Shown one piece after another: positions 1-8,068 of a stretch of DNA of 27,405 nt. Origin of the DNA: CAINEC01 sp046303115 (GTDB taxonomy: Bacteria; Bacteroidota; Bacteroidia; AKYH767-A; OLB10). The position numbers and the translations under genes were made by a program. The DNA is taken from the NCBI GenBank assembly GCA_046303115.1, contig JBKCGZ010000140.1, positions 1 to 27,405 of the forward strand, given 5' to 3'. The notes beneath the pieces were generated by a model. The model had not been told where the DNA came from. It saw nothing but the letters and a program-made list of their open reading frames with translations, and made no database searches. Position 1 is the first letter of the stretch, and every line of letters begins with the position of its first letter.

Positions 1-41
1 ATGAATGCTACTAATGATACTAAGGCAATAACTTTTTTCAT
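1..41 (-). CDS. N-terminal fragment of a secreted or membrane protein (cut by window edge)
   Basis: Only 13 codons are visible. They start at an ATG whose complement is at 39-41 and run off the left edge. The peptide reads MKKVIALVSLVAF, a basic start followed by a hydrophobic stretch, as in a signal peptide or first membrane helix. It lies 28 nt downstream of the DUF58 gene on the same strand, so it is probably co-transcribed. In Bacteroidota, DUF58 genes often sit in moxR/bat clusters, which makes a Bat-cluster membrane protein possible, but the visible residues cannot decide this. Confidence 0.55.
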   Translation of the reverse strand, partial: MKKVIALVSLVAF

Positions 42-69
42 TTTAATTGTATACTTGTTTAATCGTTTA

Positions 70-993
70 TTATAACATTTTCTGACGCTTCGCCAGATAA
101 GGAGCTAATACTTGCTTATAACCCTTATGGATATCCGCTTCGATAAAATCGATTCTATATTGTGCGCACTTTAACTCTAATTCTTTTTTAAACTCCTGAA
201 TTGATTTCAGATAATTATCTCGTATTTGTCCTGCATGGACTTTAATCTCTTCACCACTTTCTACATCAACAAAACGATAAGGACGATTTTCAAAATTAAA
301 ATCGAGTTCCAATCGCTTATCAACGGTATGAAATAAAATCACTTCATGTTTATTATATCGAAGATGTTGCAAGGCTCCGAATAAATCTTTTGCCTCAGCC
401 CCATTTTCAAACATATCACTAAAGATAACAACCAACGAACGCTTGTGAATACTCTCTGCTATTTGATGCAATGCTTCAGCGGCTGATGTCTTGCGAGAAG
501 TTTCTGACTTTGCAGCCATAGCCTCTTCCAATTTATGGATAAGCAATTTATGATGCACAGAACTACTCTTAGCAGGCATATTTAAATCCAGATGATCCGT
601 AAATAAACTTAATCCTACAGCATCACGTTGCATCTTCAAAAGATTCATGATGGATGCCGCACAATGTGCTGAAAAAGTAATCTTGTTCATCAAGTCCGGA
701 TTCTTCTTATTCATCTCAGGAAAATGCATAGAAGAAGAATTATCAACCACCAACTGACAGCGTAAATTCGTTTCTTCTTCGTAGCGCTTCGTGAATAGTT
801 TATCGGTACGTCCGAATAATTTCCAATCGATATGACGAGTAGGCTCTCCAGGATTGTAAATGCGATGCTCTGCGAACTCAACAGAGAATCCGTGAAAAGG
901 ACTTTTATGCAAGCCTGTAATAAAGCCTTCTACCACCTGGCGGGCAATGAGCTCAAGACTTGAAAACTGTTGTACTTCGTTATGTCGAATCAC
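70..993 (-). CDS. DUF58 domain protein (MoxR/Bat-associated, VWA-like)
   Basis: This 307-residue protein belongs to the DUF58 family. The family signature is seen as RIYNPGEPTRHIDWKLFGRT (about residues 44-63) followed by KRYEEETN and a VWA-like strand with LVVDNSSSM (about residues 81-89), a MIDAS-like DxSxS. A second conserved strand reads LVVIFSDMFE (about 188-197). No membrane segment is evident, so it is probably cytoplasmic. In the family, DUF58 proteins are found with MoxR AAA+ ATPases and Bat VWA proteins and are thought to act in protein maturation or envelope stress; the exact role is unknown. The start is GTG at 993; an in-frame stop lies just upstream and the first in-frame ATG is deep inside the domain. 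The trxA terminator at 1027-1062 separates it from trxA, so it should have its own promoter, but only a weak -7 match is visible there. Confidence 0.85.
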   Translation of the reverse strand: MIRHNEVQQFSSLELIARQVVEGFITGLHKSPFHGFSVEFAEHRIYNPGEPTRHIDWKLFGRTDKLFTKRYEEETNLRCQLVVDNSSSMHFPEMNKKNPDLMNKITFSAHCAASIMNLLKMQRDAVGLSLFTDHLDLNMPAKSSSVHHKLLIHKLEEAMAAKSETSRKTSAAEALHQIAESIHKRSLVVIFSDMFENGAEAKDLFGALQHLRYNKHEVILFHTVDKRLELDFNFENRPYRFVDVESGEEIKVHAGQIRDNYLKSIQEFKKELELKCAQYRIDFIEADIHKGYKQVLAPYLAKRQKML

Positions 994-1026
994 GGAAATA
1001 ATTTATGGGTTAAAATTAGTAAATGT

Positions 1027-1062
1027 AAAATAAAAGAGGCCGTCCTTTCGGCGACCTCTTTC
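1027..1062 (-). terminator. Intrinsic terminator of trxA
   Basis: On the minus strand AAAGAG pairs with CTCTTT and GCCG with CGGC around an AAAGGA loop, with a three-base bulge, followed by TTTTATTTT. It lies 17 nt after the trxA stop, so it ends the trxA (or dnaE-trxA) transcript before the DUF58 gene. Confidence 0.8.
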
Positions 1063-1079
1063 AACAATTTTATCAAAAA

Positions 1080-1397
1080 TTATAAATGAGCGTTGATTTT
1101 ATCTGCCAAGATAGATTTTGGCGCTGCTCCTACTTGCTTATCTACTAATTCTCCATTTTTGAAAAACAATAAAGTTGGAATATTTCTGATTCCGAATTGT
1201 GTTGGGATTCCTGGATTGTGATCAACATTGCATTTGCCGATTACTGCTTTATCGCCATACTCAGCTGCTAGTTCATCAACTACTGGTCCTACTACGCGAC
1301 AAGGGCCACACCACTCTGCCCAAAAGTCTACTAATACCGGCTTGTCTGATTTCATTACAAGCTCCTCAAAATTTTGATCTGTTATTTCTAAAGCCAT
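1080..1397 (-). CDS. trxA: Thioredoxin
   Basis: This is a 105-residue thioredoxin, the usual length for a stand-alone TrxA. The redox site WCGPC gives cysteines at about residues 30 and 33, inside DFWAEWCGPCR, and the conserved cis-proline region reads IRNIPTLLFFKNG. It has no signal peptide, so it is a cytoplasmic thiol-disulfide reductase supplied with electrons by thioredoxin reductase and serving enzymes such as ribonucleotide reductase. The open frame extends upstream to a TTG at 1430, but that TTG is part of a perfect -7 box (TACCTTTG, 1428-1435). The ATG at 1397, about 25-30 nt after the predicted transcription start, is therefore chosen. The gene lies 61 nt after dnaE on the same strand and ends at its own terminator. 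Confidence 0.97.
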   Translation of the reverse strand: MALEITDQNFEELVMKSDKPVLVDFWAEWCGPCRVVGPVVDELAAEYGDKAVIGKCNVDHNPGIPTQFGIRNIPTLLFFKNGELVDKQVGAAPKSILADKINAHL

Positions 1398-1427
1398 TTT
1401 AATAATTGTTTGATTGTTTAATTTTTG

Positions 1428-1435
1428 CAAAGGTA
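1428..1435 (-). promoter_or_regulatory. Bacteroidota -7 box for trxA
   Basis: Minus strand TACCTTTG matches the Bacteroidota consensus TAnnTTTG. No TTG is seen at the expected -33 spacing. The box sits between the dnaE stop and the trxA ATG, so trxA can be transcribed independently of dnaE. Confidence 0.6.
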
Positions 1436-1458
1436 ATCGAAATTCCGATAATTTTATT

Positions 1459-4400
1459 TTAAGCCAATGATATATCGCCGTTGGTTAATTCTTTTAGCTC
1501 ATCTAGCAACTGCGCATTCACCTTCACTCTGAATTTCGTGCTTTCAAATCCGAGGTTTACACCATTTTCCAAATCATAAATCTGAATCTTGAAAGGTGTT
1601 TTGCCTTGATGATCTTTCAATAATGATTCGATCATATCGACTCTCCCCTTTTGAACATCACGTAAGCGCATTTTAAGATTGACCATTTTCACCATCTTGT
1701 CGGCCGCATCTCTCAGGAATTCCATACCCGTAATTTTAATCTCTAAATCGGTTGAATTCGCGAAGCGCGTTTGAACACGAGCACGAACAAAAACTAAAGA
1801 TTCTTTCACCAATAAATGTTTGAACTTTCCATAATCTTCTCCGAATAATGCAAGTCGATAATTCCCTGTAAAATCTTCGACATTAAAAAACCCAAATGGC
1901 TTGCCCGACTTTGTCATTCGCTCTTCGACATCCACAATAATTCCAGGGAAACTTAAATCACGATTTTTTAATTCATCGATACGATTTAATTGCTCTACAC
2001 TGGTATTACAAAACTGATTTATTTCAAAACGGAATCCATCTAACGGATGACCTGAAATATAAAACCCTACAACTTCTTTTTCCTTTTTCAACAACTCCAG
2101 CTTACTCCACTCTGGCGCATTTGGCAATTGTGGTTCAGCAATATCTTGATCTGATGTATCGTCAAACAACGATGCTTGCGCTTGTTGTCCGTCATTCGCC
2201 ATGGCAGCACCATAACGCACCGCCTTCTCTAATCCGTTTAATCCATCTTTCGGATCTACTTGAAAATATTGTGCACGATGTGTTCCTGTAAAGCAATCGA
2301 ACGCACCACCAAGAGCCATACTCTCAAGCGTACGCTTATTTAATAATCGTCCAGGTACGCGCTTACATAGGTCAAATACATTTGCAAATGGACCATTATT
2401 TTTTCGTTCCTCTGCTAATGCGTCAACAGCTGAATCACCTACACCTTTCACAGCCACTAATCCGAAACGAATTTGTCCTTGCTTGTTTACTGTAAAATTG
2501 AATGCAGATTCGTTCACATCAGGACCTAAAACAGTCAATCCCATTCTACGACATTCTTCTAGGAAGAACGTAATTTTTTCTATCTGACTTAAGTTGTTCG
2601 TCATCACCGCTGCCATATATTCAGCAGGATAATGCGCTTTCAAATATGCCGTTTGAAAAGCCACGAATGCATAACATGTAGAATGTGATTTATTAAATGC
2701 ATAAGATGCAAATGCTTCCCAGTCGGTCCAGATTTTCTCAAGCACTTTTTGATCATGACCTTTTGCACCTGCTTGCTCGATAAATTGAGGCTTTAACTTA
2801 TCTAGCGTTTTGCGATCTTTCTTACCCATCGCTTTACGAAGGATATCCGCTTCTCCTTTGGTAAAGCCTGCAATCTTTTGAGATAGCAACATCACCTGCT
2901 CTTGATAAACCGTAATACCATTCGTTTCTTCGAGGTATTCCTTCATATCATCTAAGTCGTACGTCACGACTTCTCTTCCGTGTTTACGATTAATATAACT
3001 TGGGATGTATGCTAACGGACCAGGACGGAAAAGTGCATTCATTGCAATCAAATCCTCGAACTTATCAGGCTTTAAATCGCGCAAATATTTTTGCATACCT
3101 GCGGATTCAAACTGAAACGTTGCATTTGTTTCTGCTCGCTGATAAAGCTCTAATGTTTTTTTGTCATCTAGTGGAATCGTATCAATATCGATTGTTACTC
3201 CGTGATTTTCTTTGATAAGATTCAACGCATCCTTAATGATGGTTAACGTTTTCAAACCAAGAAAATCCATTTTAATTACACCTGCATCTTCAATTATTTT
3301 TCCTTCGTATTGTGTAACTAATAAATCAGAATCTTTTGAAGTGGCTACAGGAATGATGTCATACAAATCGCGAGGCGCAATGATAATACCTGCCGCATGA
3401 ATACCAGTATTTCGTACAGAGCCTTCCAGAATCATTGCTTCTTTCAAAACCTTCGCTCGTAAATCATCTCCTTCGGCGATAGCGCGCAGTTTTTTCACCA
3501 ATTCCAGATCATCACTATTTAATCCTTCTTTATCCTTTAAACTTTTATCACCTTCTAACGGTGCCGTCAGTACGCGATTTAATTCAATCCCTGGTTTATC
3601 AGGAACTAACTTCGCCAAAGCATTCGAATCAGGCAGCGGTAATTCAAGTACACGCGCAACATCTTTGATAGACATTTTAGCGGCCATGGTACCAAAGGTT
3701 ACAATTTGTGCAACCTGTGTTTTACCGTATTTATCCACTACATAATCGATTACCTTCTGACGACCAAGATCATCAAAGTCGGTATCGATATCGGGCATTG
3801 ACTTACGATCCGGATTTAAGAAACGCTCGAATAGCAAATTGTACTTAAGAGGATCGATATTCGTAATTCCAATACAGTATGCAACAGCAGAACCTGCTGC
3901 TGAACCACGACCTGGGCCCACAAATACTCCTATCTCTCTTCCTGCTTTAATGAAGTCGGCTACAATTAAAAAGTAACCTGCAAATCCCATTGTTTTAATC
4001 GTGAACAATTCAAAATTCAATCGCTCTTCTATTTCGGGTGTTAATTGTCCATAGCGATTTAAAGCACCCGAGTAAGTTAGGTGATGCAAATATTCATCTT
4101 GCGTATTAAATCCTTCAGGAATTGTAAAGTGAGGTAATAAAATATCCTGTTTCAACTGCAGCATTTCTACTTTACCAACAATTTCATTCGTATTGTCGAT
4201 AGCTTCGGGCAAATCGCTGAACAGCTTCGACATCTCCTCGGTCTTCTTAAAATAAAACTGATCATTAAAAAACGCGAAACGTTTTCCACGCACATTCACA
4301 TCATCATCAGCAAAGTCTTTCATAGTTGGTGTACTCTGCTTCTCACCTGTGTTGATACAAAGCAAAATATCATGCGCATTCGAATCTTCTTGATTCACAT

Positions 4401-5049
4401 AGTGAGAATCGTTGGATGCAATAATTTTTACGTTATGCTTTAATGCAAATTTTATTAGAACTTCATTTACGATATTCTGTTCTGGGATATCATGACGTTG
4501 AAGTTCTACGTAATAATCTTCACCGAATAAATCCAGCCACCATTTAAATTCTTTCTCTGCTTCTGCCTCTCCTTTTTTAAGAATCATTTTTGGTACAGAA
4601 GCACCAATGCAACAAGTAGTAGCAATTAATCCTTTGTGATATTGCAATACTAATTCCTTATCGATACGTGGATATTTTCCATACAATCCATCGATATAAC
4701 CTAAAGAACAAAGCTTTGCTAAGTTTTTATAACCCTCTGCATTCTTTGCTAAGAATAATTGATGATGACGAACATCTTTGTCATCTTTCGTAAATTGTCG
4801 TTTGTGACGATCTTCTACAAGATAAAACTCACAACCAACAATGGGTTTAATTTTATTTGGGTTCTCAGCTGTATTATACTTTGAAGCTTCAGCAACGAAT
4901 TTAAAAACACCAAACATGTTTCCATGATCGGTGATAGCCAGCGCGGGCATATTATCAGCAACAGCTTTTTTATAAAGCGAGCTAACATCTGCAGCACCGT
5001 CCAGCAATGAAAATTGCGTATGCACATGCAAGTGCGAAAATTTTGTCAT
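1459..5049 (-). CDS. dnaE: DNA polymerase III alpha subunit
   Basis: This 1,196-residue protein is the replicative polymerase DnaE (C-family). The N-terminal PHP domain starts with HLHVHTQFSLLDG (residues 6-18), giving the histidine pattern of the family. The polymerase core shows GPGRGSAAGS (about residue 378) and PDIDTDF (about 419-425), which holds two of the catalytic aspartates; the third is expected in KMDFLGLKTL. Further on are the fingers motif NGITVYQEQVM and, near the C-terminus, an OB fold (SGKPFGFFNVEDFTG). The open frame extends to a TTG at 5070, but that TTG belongs to the -7 box TAAATTTG (5068-5075). The first ATG at 5049 starts right at the PHP domain and is preferred. No terminator follows the stop, so some read-through into trxA is likely. 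Confidence 0.97.
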   Translation of the reverse strand: MTKFSHLHVHTQFSLLDGAADVSSLYKKAVADNMPALAITDHGNMFGVFKFVAEASKYNTAENPNKIKPIVGCEFYLVEDRHKRQFTKDDKDVRHHQLFLAKNAEGYKNLAKLCSLGYIDGLYGKYPRIDKELVLQYHKGLIATTCCIGASVPKMILKKGEAEAEKEFKWWLDLFGEDYYVELQRHDIPEQNIVNEVLIKFALKHNVKIIASNDSHYVNQEDSNAHDILLCINTGEKQSTPTMKDFADDDVNVRGKRFAFFNDQFYFKKTEEMSKLFSDLPEAIDNTNEIVGKVEMLQLKQDILLPHFTIPEGFNTQDEYLHHLTYSGALNRYGQLTPEIEERLNFELFTIKTMGFAGYFLIVADFIKAGREIGVFVGPGRGSAAGSAVAYCIGITNIDPLKYNLLFERFLNPDRKSMPDIDTDFDDLGRQKVIDYVVDKYGKTQVAQIVTFGTMAAKMSIKDVARVLELPLPDSNALAKLVPDKPGIELNRVLTAPLEGDKSLKDKEGLNSDDLELVKKLRAIAEGDDLRAKVLKEAMILEGSVRNTGIHAAGIIIAPRDLYDIIPVATSKDSDLLVTQYEGKIIEDAGVIKMDFLGLKTLTIIKDALNLIKENHGVTIDIDTIPLDDKKTLELYQRAETNATFQFESAGMQKYLRDLKPDKFEDLIAMNALFRPGPLAYIPSYINRKHGREVVTYDLDDMKEYLEETNGITVYQEQVMLLSQKIAGFTKGEADILRKAMGKKDRKTLDKLKPQFIEQAGAKGHDQKVLEKIWTDWEAFASYAFNKSHSTCYAFVAFQTAYLKAHYPAEYMAAVMTNNLSQIEKITFFLEECRRMGLTVLGPDVNESAFNFTVNKQGQIRFGLVAVKGVGDSAVDALAEERKNNGPFANVFDLCKRVPGRLLNKRTLESMALGGAFDCFTGTHRAQYFQVDPKDGLNGLEKAVRYGAAMANDGQQAQASLFDDTSDQDIAEPQLPNAPEWSKLELLKKEKEVVGFYISGHPLDGFRFEINQFCNTSVEQLNRIDELKNRDLSFPGIIVDVEERMTKSGKPFGFFNVEDFTGNYRLALFGEDYGKFKHLLVKESLVFVRARVQTRFANSTDLEIKITGMEFLRDAADKMVKMVNLKMRLRDVQKGRVDMIESLLKDHQGKTPFKIQIYDLENGVNLGFESTKFRVKVNAQLLDELKELTNGDISLA

Positions 5050-5067
5050 AAGGAGTAGGAATTGAAA

Positions 5068-5075
5068 CAAATTTA
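5068..5075 (-). promoter_or_regulatory. Bacteroidota -7 box for dnaE
   Basis: Minus strand TAAATTTG is a perfect TAnnTTTG. It ends 18 nt before the dnaE ATG, which predicts a leader of about 10-15 nt. No convincing -33 TTG is seen. Confidence 0.6.
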
Positions 5076-5170
5076 CCTTTTTTAATCCACTCCCTCACTA
5101 CGAATCGGCTAAGAATCTATAGTTTTTTATAACCCCTTAAAAATGAGGGATAACACTTTTTAACACCCCC

Positions 5171-5205
5171 AAATAAAAAGGCGGCACCTTTGAGAGTACC
5201 GCCTT
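5171..5205 (-). terminator. Intrinsic terminator ending the repeat region (minus strand)
   Basis: AAGGCGG (5178-5184) pairs with CCGCCTT (5199-5205). On the minus strand the stem is followed by TTTTTATTT, while the plus-strand side is not T-rich. No minus-strand protein gene lies upstream, so the terminator most likely serves a non-coding transcript and insulates dnaE. Confidence 0.75.
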
Positions 5206-5560
5206 AGACTTAATGTTTGGTATTTATTTTCTTAAATTGACCATAGGCAAAAAATGTTTAATTGATTTTTATTTTACTGCTCGACTTAACGCTCGCAGCG
5301 TTGATTTGAATTTAATAAACCATAGGCTTTAATTGTTTTTTTTTAAATTTTTATAAATTGATTGATGTAGTTTTTTTTCTAATTCACCATAGGCAAATAC
5401 GCTTTGTTTTTAATATGTTATTGATTGATTTTATTGATTCACTTTTTTTAATTTACCATAGGCTTTACACTGATTGTTTTTATATTATTTGATTTGATTT
5501 TTCTTATTCACTTTGTTTATCTACCATAGGCACTGATATTTTTAATATTTTCGTTTGATT
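5178..5560 (-). ncRNA. Candidate repeat-containing non-coding RNA upstream of dnaE
   Basis: The roughly 500 bases between dnaE and the carboxypeptidase hold no gene. On the minus strand the 9-mer GCCTATGGT occurs five times, with the CAT complement of its ATG at 5525, 5457, 5388, 5321 and 5242. Spacings are therefore 68, 69, 67 and 79 nt. The core is identical in all copies while the AT-rich spacers have drifted. The first two units still align elsewhere (AAAGTGAAT, AATCAA-rich, AAAAACAA), so the array looks like an old tandem duplication. The unit ends in an intrinsic terminator on the same strand (5171-5205). A possible -7 (TATCATTG, one mismatch) lies upstream near 5570. That it is a transcript, and its strand, are inferences from the terminator; function is unknown. 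Confidence 0.5.
5233..5535 (-). repeat. Five-copy degenerate tandem repeat, unit about 68 nt, with invariant 9-nt core
   Basis: Consensus on the minus strand is GCCTATGGTnnATTA, with the first nine bases perfect in 5 of 5 copies. The fourth interval is longer (79 nt) and carries a hairpin, AACGCT-gcg-AGCGTT on the minus strand, at 5288-5302. The plus strand reads ACCATAGGC. The core was not seen elsewhere in the window. Confidence 0.85.
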
Positions 5561-5594
5561 ACATTGCAATGATACATTCGCATAAAAACAGAAA

Positions 5595-7352
5595 ATGAAA
5601 AAAATCAATTATTTCTTACAAAAACATTTCAGCAAATATTTAAATAGATGCATGCTAGTCTGTAGCTTCTTGATTATTCAATCCACTTGTTTTTCGCAGG
5701 AAATATGGAATTATTATAAAAAGAATAAGTCGGTGACTTACGAAGAAGCCATTAACTACTACCATTCGCTTGCAGCTAAAGATGATCGTTGTAAAATGTT
5801 TGAATATGGCAAAACAGATTGTGGAAGACCATTAGAATTAGTTATTATCAATGAGCAAAAAGTGTTTGATAGAAATCAAATAAAAAAGCAAATTGTAGTT
5901 TTAGTCAATAACGGAATTCATCCAGGGGAGCCAGATGGAATTGACGCATGTGTTCGATTAGTTCACGACTGGAGTACAGGGAAAATCACAATTCCAAATA
6001 ATGTGGTATTAGCTATTATTCCTGTTTACAATATTGATGGGGCTTTGAGAAGAAGTGAGTTTACACGCATCAATCAAAACGGTCCGACTGAATCAGGATT
6101 CAGAGGCAACGCTCGTAATCTAGACTTAAACAGAGATTTCATTAAGTGTGACTCAAAAAATGCTAAGAGCTTTACTAAACTTTATCAGACATGGGATCCA
6201 GATATTTTTATTGATACGCATGTAAGTGATGGCGCAGACTATTCCTACACGATGACGTTGATTGATTCGCAAAAAGATAAATTATCCCCATCGGTAAGTG
6301 ATGTGATGCAAAAATCCATCAAACCTTTTTTGTATTCTAGCATGGAGAAAAAGAATATCGAGATGGTGCCTTATGTAAATGTTTTTGGTGATGATCCTTC
6401 AAAGGGAATGGCTGCATTTTATGAATCACCACGATTTGCCAGCGGATATGCAGCATTATTTCACAGTTTTCCTTTTGTAACGGAGACGCATATGCTAAAA
6501 CCATTTTCGCAACGTGTTGATGCTACTTATGAATTTTTATTAAGTACTATGGAAGCGGCAGATAAATTCATTAACGAAATAATTATCTCTAGAATAAAAT
6601 CAAAAGCAGCATCAGTCTCACAAGGTAAATTTTACTTGAATTGGCAATTAGATACATTACATGTTGACAGTCTGCTTTTTAAAGGATATGATATTGACAC
6701 AAAGAAAAGTGATATCACTGGCAAAGACAGAATTGTATTTAATCATAACAAGGCTTATTCACGAAATATTCCTTTTGCTTCTAATTATCTTCCATCAGAT
6801 TCAATTGTAAAACCACGTGCGTATATCATTCCGCAAGCGTGGCAAGAAGTTATTGAACGATTGCAGTTAAACGGAATTGATATGCAGGAATTGAAAAGCG
6901 ATTCGGTAGTAAAGGCCGAGGTCTATTACATCGAAAACTATCAAACGGGAAAGAATCCGTATGAGGGACATTACCTGCATTCAAAAATCACTACGCGTAA
7001 AGAGCAACAGGAGATTAAATGCCTTAAGGGTGATTATATTGTGATGGCAAATCAATGGAAGAACCGATATATCGTTGAGACCCTAGAACCAACAGCGGTC
7101 GATGGATTTTTTGCCTGGAATTTTTTTGATGAAATTTTGCAGCAAAAAGAATGGTTCAGCGACTACCTTTTTGAGGACATGGCCGTAATGATGTTGGCCG
7201 ATAAGCCGCAGTTAAAATCGGACTTTGAAGAGCGAAAATCACGCGATACCGTATTTGCTAATGATAGCTGGGCGCAGTTAACCTACCTCTACCAGCACTC
7301 TAAGTACTACGAAAAGAGCCACTTACGCTATCCAGTCTTAAGAATACAATAG
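5595..7352 (+). CDS. Secreted M14-family zinc carboxypeptidase
   Basis: This 585-residue protein has the zinc carboxypeptidase fold of peptidase family M14. The zinc ligands are visible as NNGIHPGEPDG (H109, E112) and DTHVSDG (H209). The substrate-binding arginine region reads GNARNLDLNRDF (about 171-182) and the catalytic glutamate is in FVTETHML (E297). The N-terminus carries a hydrophobic stretch (about 20-33) ending near CFSQ, so it is probably exported to the periplasm or surface. About 250 residues follow the catalytic domain and have no domain I recognise. The in-frame ATG at codon 20 is an alternative start that would give a shorter signal peptide. No T9SS sorting domain is seen. A role in cutting peptides from the medium or cell wall is inferred from the family. 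Confidence 0.85.
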   Translation: MKKINYFLQKHFSKYLNRCMLVCSFLIIQSTCFSQEIWNYYKKNKSVTYEEAINYYHSLAAKDDRCKMFEYGKTDCGRPLELVIINEQKVFDRNQIKKQIVVLVNNGIHPGEPDGIDACVRLVHDWSTGKITIPNNVVLAIIPVYNIDGALRRSEFTRINQNGPTESGFRGNARNLDLNRDFIKCDSKNAKSFTKLYQTWDPDIFIDTHVSDGADYSYTMTLIDSQKDKLSPSVSDVMQKSIKPFLYSSMEKKNIEMVPYVNVFGDDPSKGMAAFYESPRFASGYAALFHSFPFVTETHMLKPFSQRVDATYEFLLSTMEAADKFINEIIISRIKSKAASVSQGKFYLNWQLDTLHVDSLLFKGYDIDTKKSDITGKDRIVFNHNKAYSRNIPFASNYLPSDSIVKPRAYIIPQAWQEVIERLQLNGIDMQELKSDSVVKAEVYYIENYQTGKNPYEGHYLHSKITTRKEQQEIKCLKGDYIVMANQWKNRYIVETLEPTAVDGFFAWNFFDEILQQKEWFSDYLFEDMAVMMLADKPQLKSDFEERKSRDTVFANDSWAQLTYLYQHSKYYEKSHLRYPVLRIQ

Positions 7353-7374
7353 AAATCTTAAGACCTAATTCTGC

Positions 7375-7404
7375 TTGGATTTAAGAATATAAGTCGTATA
7401 TTTG
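7375..7404 (+). promoter_or_regulatory. Bacteroidota promoter of rpsP
   Basis: TTG (7375-7377), a 19-nt spacer and TATATTTG (7397-7404) match the Bacteroidota -33/-7 consensus exactly. The predicted transcription start is near 7409-7411. Confidence 0.8.
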
Positions 7405-7409
7405 CCACC

Positions 7410-7432
7410 CCAATCGGAGGGATACCGATTGG
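7410..7432 (+). promoter_or_regulatory. 5'-terminal hairpin in the rpsP leader
   Basis: CCAATCGG (7410-7417) and CCGATTGG (7425-7432) form a perfect 8-bp stem with the loop AGGGATA. It begins at the predicted mRNA 5' end, 26 nt before the rpsP ATG, in an otherwise A/T-only leader. It may be an autoregulatory ribosomal-protein leader or a 5' stabiliser; the sequence alone does not tell which. Confidence 0.6.
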
Positions 7433-7458
7433 ATTAAACAATTTAAAAAATTTAAAAA

Positions 7459-8004
7459 ATGCCAGCAAAAATTAGATTACAGCGTCATGGTAAAAAAGGA
7501 AGACCTTTTTTCCATATTGTGGTGGCGGATAGTCGTGCTCCGAGAGACGGTCGTTTCATTGAAAGAATTGGATCTTACAATCCTATTTCAAACCCAGCAA
7601 CCATCGATTTGAACATCGAGAAAGCTACTGAGTGGATCATGAATGGTGCACAACCAACTGATACTACTAGAGCAATCTTGAGTTACAAAGGAGTACTTTA
7701 CCGCGTTCACTTGAACAAAGGTGTTAAGAAAGGTGCTTTAACGCAAGAACAAGCAGATGCGAAGTTCAACGCGTGGATGGAATCAAACACTAACAAAATT
7801 GAAAACAAAAAATCTCGTTTAGCTTCTGAGAAATCGAAGTCAGATTCAGCTCGTTTAGCAGCAGAATCTAAAGCTAACGAAGCGAGATTAGAAGCAAGAA
7901 AGCGTAAGGAAGCAGAAGCATTATTAGCTGAAACTCCTGCAGAAGAAACTTCAGAAGCACCAGCAGAAGATGCAGCTTCGGAAGATGCTCCAGCTGAAGC
8001 TTAA
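7459..8004 (+). CDS. rpsP: 30S ribosomal protein S16 with acidic C-terminal extension
   Basis: The first 80-odd residues are ribosomal protein bS16: MPAKIRLQRHGKKGRPFFH at the start, then the ADSRAPRDGRFIERIGSYNP signature (about residues 23-42). bS16 binds 16S rRNA early in assembly of the small subunit. The protein is 181 residues, about twice the length of the E. coli protein. The extra part is a charged helical segment (Lys/Ser/Ala/Glu, about 110-155) followed by an Ala/Glu/Pro tail. Such extensions are common in S16 of this phylum, from memory. The gene has a consensus promoter, a leader hairpin and its own terminator, so it is mainly a single-gene unit although rimM follows. Confidence 0.97.
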   Translation: MPAKIRLQRHGKKGRPFFHIVVADSRAPRDGRFIERIGSYNPISNPATIDLNIEKATEWIMNGAQPTDTTRAILSYKGVLYRVHLNKGVKKGALTQEQADAKFNAWMESNTNKIENKKSRLASEKSKSDSARLAAESKANEARLEARKRKEAEALLAETPAEETSEAPAEDAASEDAPAEA

Positions 8005-8025
8005 AAGTATTACCCAAAACCAAAT

Positions 8026-8060
8026 AAAAGTCCTGCTTTAACCGGCAGGATTTTTTATTT
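8026..8060 (+). terminator. Intrinsic terminator between rpsP and rimM
   Basis: TCCTGC (8031-8036) and GCAGGA (8045-8050) form a stem extended by A/T pairs, followed by TTTTTTATTTT. It ends the rpsP message, so rimM should be made at a lower or separately controlled level. A near-consensus -7 box (TATTTTAG, 8056-8063) lies in the terminator tail, 5 nt before the rimM ATG. Confidence 0.8.
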
Positions 8061-8068
8061 TAGCCCCA

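Noticed and set aside
5233..5535. CRISPR array
   Set aside because: The conserved part is only 9 nt and the roughly 59-nt spacers are related AT-rich sequence, not unique spacers; no cas gene is present.
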